From the NCBI RefSeq assembly GCF_000306235.2, contig NZ_AKWZ02000010.1, positions 372,001 to 436,000 on the forward strand: DNA of 64,000 bases, read 5' to 3'. A program made the translations under genes and the position numbers. Source of the stretch: Leptospira fainei serovar Hurstbridge str. BUT 6. Its GTDB lineage: Bacteria > Spirochaetota > Leptospiria > Leptospirales > Leptospiraceae. The notes beneath the pieces were generated by a model. That model worked only from the letters and a program-made list of their open reading frames with translations. It did not search any database and had not been told where the DNA came from. Of this stretch, positions 60,085-64,000 are shown one piece after another. The first letter of the stretch is position 1, and each line of letters opens with the position of its first letter.

Positions 60085-61056
60085 ATGAAAACGGTAGATG
60101 AAATCCGCAAAACGTTAGAATCTACGTATATGAGCCACGAGATCGAGGAAAAACTTCCCCTGATTCAGGAAATCAATCGACTCAAAAGGGAAAAAAATGC
60201 CGTTCTCCTGGGCCACAACTATATGACTCCCGATGTTTTTCACGGAGTTTCGGATATTGTTGGCGATTCACTCTATTTAAGCAAAGCGGCGGCCGAAACA
60301 AATGCGGATATTATTGTTTTCAACGGCGTTCACTTTATGGCCGAGACTGCAAAACTTATGTCTCCTGATAAGAAGGTGCTGATAGCCGATTTAAAAGCAG
60401 GATGCTCTCTAGCGGAAAGCATCACTCGCGACGACGTGCGGCGATTGAAAGCCGCACATCCCGGCGTTCCCGTCGTTACTTACGTAAACTGTACTGCGGA
60501 TGTTAAGGCGGAAACCGACATTTGTTGCACTTCCGCAAATGCAGCACACATCGTAAATTCGTTGGATAGCGATACCGTCATTTTTTTACCCGATGAATAC
60601 CTGGCTGGAAACGTAAGAAACCAAACCAAAAAGAATATCATTTCTTTTCCGGGACGTTGCATGGTCCACGAGATGTATACTGCGGAAGACATTCTTTCCG
60701 TCAGAAGACAGTGGCCGGGAGTCACGGTGATTTCTCACCCCGAATGTAATACGGACGTCGTCGCCGTTTCGGATTTTGCGGGCTCCACGTCTCAAATGTC
60801 GAAATTTATTAAGGATTCCGGCGCAAAGGACGTCTTCTTGGTCACCGAGTGCTCTATGGGCGATAATTTACGTTCCGAATTCCCCGATCGACAATTCGTC
60901 TCCTCATGTCGGACCTGCCCTCACATGAAACGAATCACGTTGGAAAAAATACGCGATTCGTTATTGCACGAACGATACGAAATTAAGTTGGATCCCGAAG
61001 TTATAGAAAAAGGAAGAATGGCCGTACAACGAATGCTGGAGCTTAGTTATAAATAA
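60085..61056 (+). CDS. nadA: Quinolinate synthase NadA
   Basis: 323 residues from the ATG at 60085 ([23 protein letters not shown]), preceded by GGGGGC; the upstream in-frame extension is unlike NadA. Family motifs: [37 protein letters not shown] and CRTCPHMK with the Fe-S cysteines, HPECNTDV, and [10 protein letters not shown]. It condenses iminoaspartate with dihydroxyacetone phosphate to quinolinate in NAD synthesis, using a 4Fe-4S cluster. nadB and nadC are not in this window. The ispF start overlaps its stop by one base (TAATG). Confidence 0.93.
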   Translation: MKTVDEIRKTLESTYMSHEIEEKLPLIQEINRLKREKNAVLLGHNYMTPDVFHGVSDIVGDSLYLSKAAAETNADIIVFNGVHFMAETAKLMSPDKKVLIADLKAGCSLAESITRDDVRRLKAAHPGVPVVTYVNCTADVKAETDICCTSANAAHIVNSLDSDTVIFLPDEYLAGNVRNQTKKNIISFPGRCMVHEMYTAEDILSVRRQWPGVTVISHPECNTDVVAVSDFAGSTSQMSKFIKDSGAKDVFLVTECSMGDNLRSEFPDRQFVSSCRTCPHMKRITLEKIRDSLLHERYEIKLDPEVIEKGRMAVQRMLELSYK

Positions 61057-61538
61057 TGTTCCGAATAGGACAAGGATTAGATTTTCATAAATTAGAACTA
61101 AATTCCTCCCGACCTTTAATATTAGGCGGAGCAACCATCGACTCCGAATATGCGTTAATCGGTCATTCGGACGCCGATATCATATTGCATGCGTTATCGG
61201 ATGCAATTCTGGGCGCATTAGGATTGGGCGATATCGGACAATATTTTCCGGACACGGAACCTTCTCTCAAAGACATGGACTCAAGGATCATTTTGAAAAA
61301 AACCTTGGACTTAATGAAGGAAAGAAACTTCTCTCTCATAAACATGGACTGCACGATTATCGGTGAGCGCCCGAAGATAGCTCCTCATAGAGGGAAAATC
61401 CAACTCACATTATCCGGCTTGTTGGGAATTCCGCAGGATTGCGTATCGATAAAAGCGACAACCACGGAAAAAATGGGCGCATTAGGAAGAGTGGAAGGAA
61501 TCGGCGCGACATGCGTCGTACTCTTGAAGTCAGTTTAG
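61056..61538 (+). CDS. ispF: 2-C-methyl-D-erythritol 2,4-cyclodiphosphate synthase
   Basis: 160 residues, normal IspF length. Metal ligands are in [10 protein letters not shown] and [35 protein letters not shown]-terminal [17 protein letters not shown] is also typical. It acts in the MEP isoprenoid pathway, forming the cyclodiphosphate from the CDP-ME-2-phosphate. It overlaps nadA by one base, a coupled pair of metabolically unrelated housekeeping genes. It is convergent with the acetyltransferase gene. Confidence 0.95.
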   Translation: MFRIGQGLDFHKLELNSSRPLILGGATIDSEYALIGHSDADIILHALSDAILGALGLGDIGQYFPDTEPSLKDMDSRIILKKTLDLMKERNFSLINMDCTIIGERPKIAPHRGKIQLTLSGLLGIPQDCVSIKATTTEKMGALGRVEGIGATCVVLLKSV

Positions 61539-61549
61539 GAATCCGATCG

Positions 61550-61978
61550 TCACGACCACTCCATCATAATCGCATCATCTCCCGACGCGTAATAATCTTT
61601 TCTTCTTCCAATTTCCCTAAAGCCGAGAGACGAGTAAAGTTTTAAAGCGGCTCTATTAAAATCGGAAACTTCCAAAAATATCCGTTGGTATCCTAAACAA
61701 AGAGTTTGCAATGCAAGCTTTGCTTCTCCTTTTTGCCGTTGCGAAGGTAAGATTCCAATCCGCAATAACTCGGCTTCTTCGCCTAAATCCAAGAAAAACA
61801 GATAGCCGAACTCCTCTCGAAGCAACGCGGAATAAGATTTTATATGACCTTCTATCCCATCCTTCGACCAATAAGAATCGGGAAAGCAGAGCTTTTCTAA
61901 CGTAAATAAATATTCGACGTCCGTTATATTAGCTTCTCTCCAGCCGGGAGAAAGAATCTTTTTTTTTCCGAATGGCAA
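61550..61978 (-). CDS. RimI-like GNAT acetyltransferase
   Basis: 142 residues. The GNAT fold is seen in EEAELLRIGILPSQRQKGEAKLALQTLC (acetyl-CoA loop, here Q/RxxGx without the usual GxG(A) ending) and FLEVSDFNRAALKLYSSLGFREIGRRKDYYASGDDAIMMEW, which is closely RimI-like. RimI acetylates the N-terminus of ribosomal protein S18. The acetyl-CoA loop deviates, so specificity may differ. It is monocistronic and convergent with ispF. Confidence 0.75.
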   Translation of the reverse strand: MPFGKKKILSPGWREANITDVEYLFTLEKLCFPDSYWSKDGIEGHIKSYSALLREEFGYLFFLDLGEEAELLRIGILPSQRQKGEAKLALQTLCLGYQRIFLEVSDFNRAALKLYSSLGFREIGRRKDYYASGDDAIMMEWS

Positions 61979-62114
61979 ACCGTTTTCTCCTTGCAGGCGT
62001 CAAAAATAGCAATATGAATTGACGGTCGCTTTCGGGAAGGATTTTCCCGTTGCTATCAAGCAAAGCAACGGTTGATTTTTTACGAATGCGCACTTTCTTA
62101 GGAGAATCTTATTT

Positions 62115-62468
62115 ATGAAAACCGCAGGTAAGTACCTATATGCAATTCCCTTTTTGATCTTCGGGATCTTCCATCTGATCTATGCACCGGGAATGGCGGG
62201 ATTAGTACCTTCTTACATACCGTTTCAAGTCGTTTGGGTTTATCTAACGGGTGTAGCAATGATAGCGGCTGCCGTAAGCATCTTCATCAATAAAAAAACG
62301 AAGCTCGCCACGACATTATTGGCGGTTCTGCTTGGCCTGTATATCGTCCTAATTCACTTAGGTCCGGCAGCCGGAGGAAACCAACAGGAAGTCGCCGCAT
62401 TATTGAAAGACTTAGGATTGTTAGGCGGAGCTTTGGTGATTGCCAGCATCTCCAAAGATAACGATTAA
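62115..62468 (+). CDS. DoxX-like small membrane protein
   Basis: 117 residues, four membrane segments: MKTAGKYLYAIPFLIFGIFHLIYAPGMAGLVPSYIPFQVVWVYLTGVAMIAAAVSIFINKKTKLATTLLAVLLGLYIVLIHLGP. This matches the DoxX/DoxD-like family (possible quinone-linked membrane proteins), but function is unknown. AGGAGAATC precedes the ATG by 9 bases. It is followed by a terminator. Confidence 0.75.
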   Translation: MKTAGKYLYAIPFLIFGIFHLIYAPGMAGLVPSYIPFQVVWVYLTGVAMIAAAVSIFINKKTKLATTLLAVLLGLYIVLIHLGPAAGGNQQEVAALLKDLGLLGGALVIASISKDND

Positions 62469-62488
62469 TCCGTCTGGATTTCCAATAT

Positions 62489-62518
62489 GAAGGGAAAGGT
62501 GTGAACCTTCCCTTTTTA
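62489..62518 (+). terminator. Rho-independent terminator after the DoxX-like gene
   Basis: AAGGGAAAGGT pairs with ACCTTCCCTT (one bulged base) around a GTGA loop and is followed by TTTTTATTTT. Confidence 0.65.
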
Positions 62519-62583
62519 TTTTCTAAATCGGGATTCAATTTAATTCATCTCATTGAACGATGATTCCGCCTGCGCAGAAACGT

Positions 62584-62618
62584 CGGCCCCACCCTGCTTG
62601 GGATTGGGGAGGCGGGCC
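62584..62618. repeat. GC-rich palindrome
   Basis: CCCCACCC and GGGGAGGCGGG arms, with an extra inner GGG; same repeat type as 46906-46925 and as the interrupted ones flanking both IS copies. Confidence 0.45.
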
Positions 62619-62683
62619 TCGTGGGAGCGCTCGACGCTATATCACAATTATGGAAATCATGCAAGCTCTTTACGATCACCGAT

Positions 62684-62702
62684 CATGTATGAGCTCCTAC
62701 GA
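62684..62702. repeat. Dispersed GAGCTCC palindrome, copy 3
   Basis: CATGTATGAGCTCCTACGA, a divergent member of the set at 7298-7316 and 46812-46830. Confidence 0.4.
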
Positions 62703-62826
62703 TAAAAATAGCTCCACTTTAGCGGCGGATCGGATTTTCAAATTCGGAAAAGAAAATTCTTCCATCCTTCTTGATTTTCCATAGACCGATGAGAGGTTTC
62801 CTGGCACCGTATTCACTTACAATACG

Positions 62827-63717
62827 ATGAGTATGAAAAAGATGAATTTGACCCTTCCCACCTTGCTTTCGGCTCTTCTCTTTTTAAGCTTGGTTTCCTC
62901 GTGTAAAAATTTAAGTAAATTCGCTTCCAAAAGCACATATAAGCCGCCTACGGTTGAGGATTTGGATGCTTGGAAACGACGCTTGGCGATGGACGAAGCG
63001 GAAATCATTGAGTTAGAAAAGAAAATCCGAGAACTCGCTTCCAAGACTCGATCGGCGGGCGCACTTAGCTGGAAAATCGCACAAGGCTATATGAAAATCG
63101 GAGATTATGATCTAGCCGCCAAATATTACAATCAGGCCCTCAAGGAAGAGTCAGACGGGAAAAAATCGGAAATCATAGGTGCGGATGTGCACTTCTTCGA
63201 GTCGGCGCTCCCATACTTTGACAGAGCTTTATTGCAAATGCCCGTTGACCAACAGCTTCTATTCGAAACGGGTCTTGCATATGCAAATGCTTCTAAAGAT
63301 CGAGGTTGGGAACCGACGCGCAGACAATCTGCAATCGAAATTTTTCAGGCCTTAACTCGCCAAGATCCCCGCGATTCAAGATTTCCGTTTCAACTAGCTT
63401 TGATCTATTTCGATTCTTCCATGGTGGATTCCGCCTGGGAAGGAATCAGCGCGGGGTTTCATGACCAGGAAAAAGCATTCGCAATTTTGGATTCGATTCT
63501 GAAAAAAGAACCCAGGAACATACCTACAAGATTCGCAAAAGCCAATTTTTTATATAGACTCGGTCAATCCGAGGCGGCCAAAGACGAATACTTATATATT
63601 AAGTCCACATTAGAAAGCCTTAAAAAAGATGGATTCATCAAGGAAAGCTTGGAAGAGAACGATTCTTATCGAAATGTCCAAGAGGACTTGAAGAAATTAA
63701 ACGCAAAGGAAAAATAA
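62827..63717 (+). CDS. TPR-repeat lipoprotein
   Basis: 296 residues. The signal peptide is MSMKKMNLTLPTLLSALLFLSLVSSC with a lipobox-like LVSSC. A coiled coil (LAMDEAEIIELEKKIRELASK) is followed by several TPR-like helices: SWKIAQGYMKIGDYDLAAKYYNQALKEES, FESALPYFDRALLQMPVDQQLLFETGLAYANA, PRDSRFPFQLALIYFDSSMVDSAWEGISAG, ANFLYRLGQSEAAKDEYLYIKSTLE. TPR lipoproteins usually assist envelope assembly. Three in-frame ATGs lie within the first six codons; the first is used. No close functional context is visible. Confidence 0.72.
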   Translation: MSMKKMNLTLPTLLSALLFLSLVSSCKNLSKFASKSTYKPPTVEDLDAWKRRLAMDEAEIIELEKKIRELASKTRSAGALSWKIAQGYMKIGDYDLAAKYYNQALKEESDGKKSEIIGADVHFFESALPYFDRALLQMPVDQQLLFETGLAYANASKDRGWEPTRRQSAIEIFQALTRQDPRDSRFPFQLALIYFDSSMVDSAWEGISAGFHDQEKAFAILDSILKKEPRNIPTRFAKANFLYRLGQSEAAKDEYLYIKSTLESLKKDGFIKESLEENDSYRNVQEDLKKLNAKEK

Positions 63718-63757
63718 TAATCTTCCGTATTAACGTATTCTATCGCGCGAATTACGA

Positions 63758-64000
63758 ATGGATTTTCTAGCTTTAACTTCCCCTAAAATTTATTCGTTCG
63801 TAATCCGCTCTCGAATCCTTTCACTTTCTCTCTCGCAGAAAGGAGCGATCGAAACTCTTTTAAAAAGACTTCCGATAAGCTTACGAAAGGAAGCGGAAAC
63901 GGATGCAAAATTATACCGATATTCTTTAGAAAAACTGAATTCTTTTATTATCAGCTATTATGATCCGATTTACCCTCGGTATCTTCGGGAAATTTACGAC
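63758..64000 (+). CDS. Partial protein running off the window edge
   Basis: 81 codons open to the end, beginning MDFLALTSPKIYSFVIRSRILSLSLSQKGAIETLLKRLP. The sequence is basic and helical, with ISYYDPIYPRYLREIYD near the edge. No domain can be named from this portion. Confidence 0.5.
   Translation, partial: MDFLALTSPKIYSFVIRSRILSLSLSQKGAIETLLKRLPISLRKEAETDAKLYRYSLEKLNSFIISYYDPIYPRYLREIYD

Larger units (their letters stand above)
62469..62826. other. Intergenic region with terminator and repeats
   Basis: No gene. It contains the hairpin 62489-62518, a GC-rich palindrome at 62584-62618 and a GGAGCTCC-type palindrome at 62684-62702. Confidence 0.6.

Noticed and set aside
1..64000. tRNA, rRNA, CRISPR arrays, prophage
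   Set aside because: No cloverleaf T-loop signatures, no rRNA blocks, no spaced direct repeats and no phage structural genes were seen on reading both strands; a covariance-model scan was not possible.

Overview
The window looks like a chromosomal segment of a Leptospira species. The best evidence is an unmistakable LipL41 lipoprotein (58770-59837, minus) followed directly by a gene in the position and with the build of its partner Lep. Many spirochaete-style lipoproteins, a FliD gene with an attached flagellar-type gene, and abundant SpoIIE/STAS and histidine kinase signalling genes agree. LipL41 together with a mid-range base composition (judged by eye, not computed) suggests the pathogenic or intermediate branch; this placement is inference.

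Layout. 1-7021: a tightly packed minus-strand block. From its 5' end it holds a GT2 membrane glycosyltransferase, a small Cys protein, a degenerate RnfC-like/RnfD-like pair, a PtsN-like IIA protein, two oligopeptide-type ABC permeases and a truncated PEGA-domain exported protein. 7022-8794: palindromic repeats and a complete IS481-like element. 8795-19909: MotA/TolQ-type channel, K+/H+ antiporter, DUF1292 protein, large hybrid sensor kinase, HNH protein, ManA, J-domain protein, a probably frameshifted exported protein, STAS protein, RibF. 20113-26624: twin 7TM-PAS-SpoIIE phosphatases, then FliD and its downstream partner. 26793-39153: lipoproteins, acyl-CoA dehydrogenase, derlin-like membrane protein, DinB protein, DUF3347-like exported protein, Ppk1, FAD-linked oxidase, TMEM220-like and DUF374 proteins, orphan LuxR-type regulator. 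40229-45854: a plus-strand run of two sensor kinases followed by an AmgK/MurU-type cell-wall sugar salvage pair. 46011-46719: a second IS copy whose middle is replaced by a loxP-containing stretch. 47143-48322: ECF sigma factor plus ClpP. 50132-54282: Pgi, GalK, STAS, uracil-DNA glycosylase, Cdd1-like protein. 54367-64000: serine hydrolase lipoprotein, B12-type radical SAM protein, lep and lipL41, NadA, IspF, RimI-like acetyltransferase, DoxX-like protein, TPR lipoprotein and a gene running off the end.

The strongest single observation concerns the assembly. The second IS copy is interrupted by 33 of 34 bases of loxP followed by ACGA, which matches my recollection of the 454 Titanium paired-end circularisation linker. 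This points to an unremoved library linker rather than a natural or engineered site, so about 603 bp of the IS are probably missing. A likely one-base homopolymer error at about 16800 fits the same technology.

The biologically most interesting candidates are: the RnfC/RnfD-like pair that keeps two 4Fe-4S motifs but lacks recognisable NADH/FMN and flavinylation motifs; the lipL41-hairpin-lep arrangement with a 13-bp terminator stem inside the apparent 5' end of lep; a pseudo-rhomboid (derlin-like) protein fused to a Cys/His cluster; and an IS that sits in the loop of the same kind of GC-rich palindrome at both sites.
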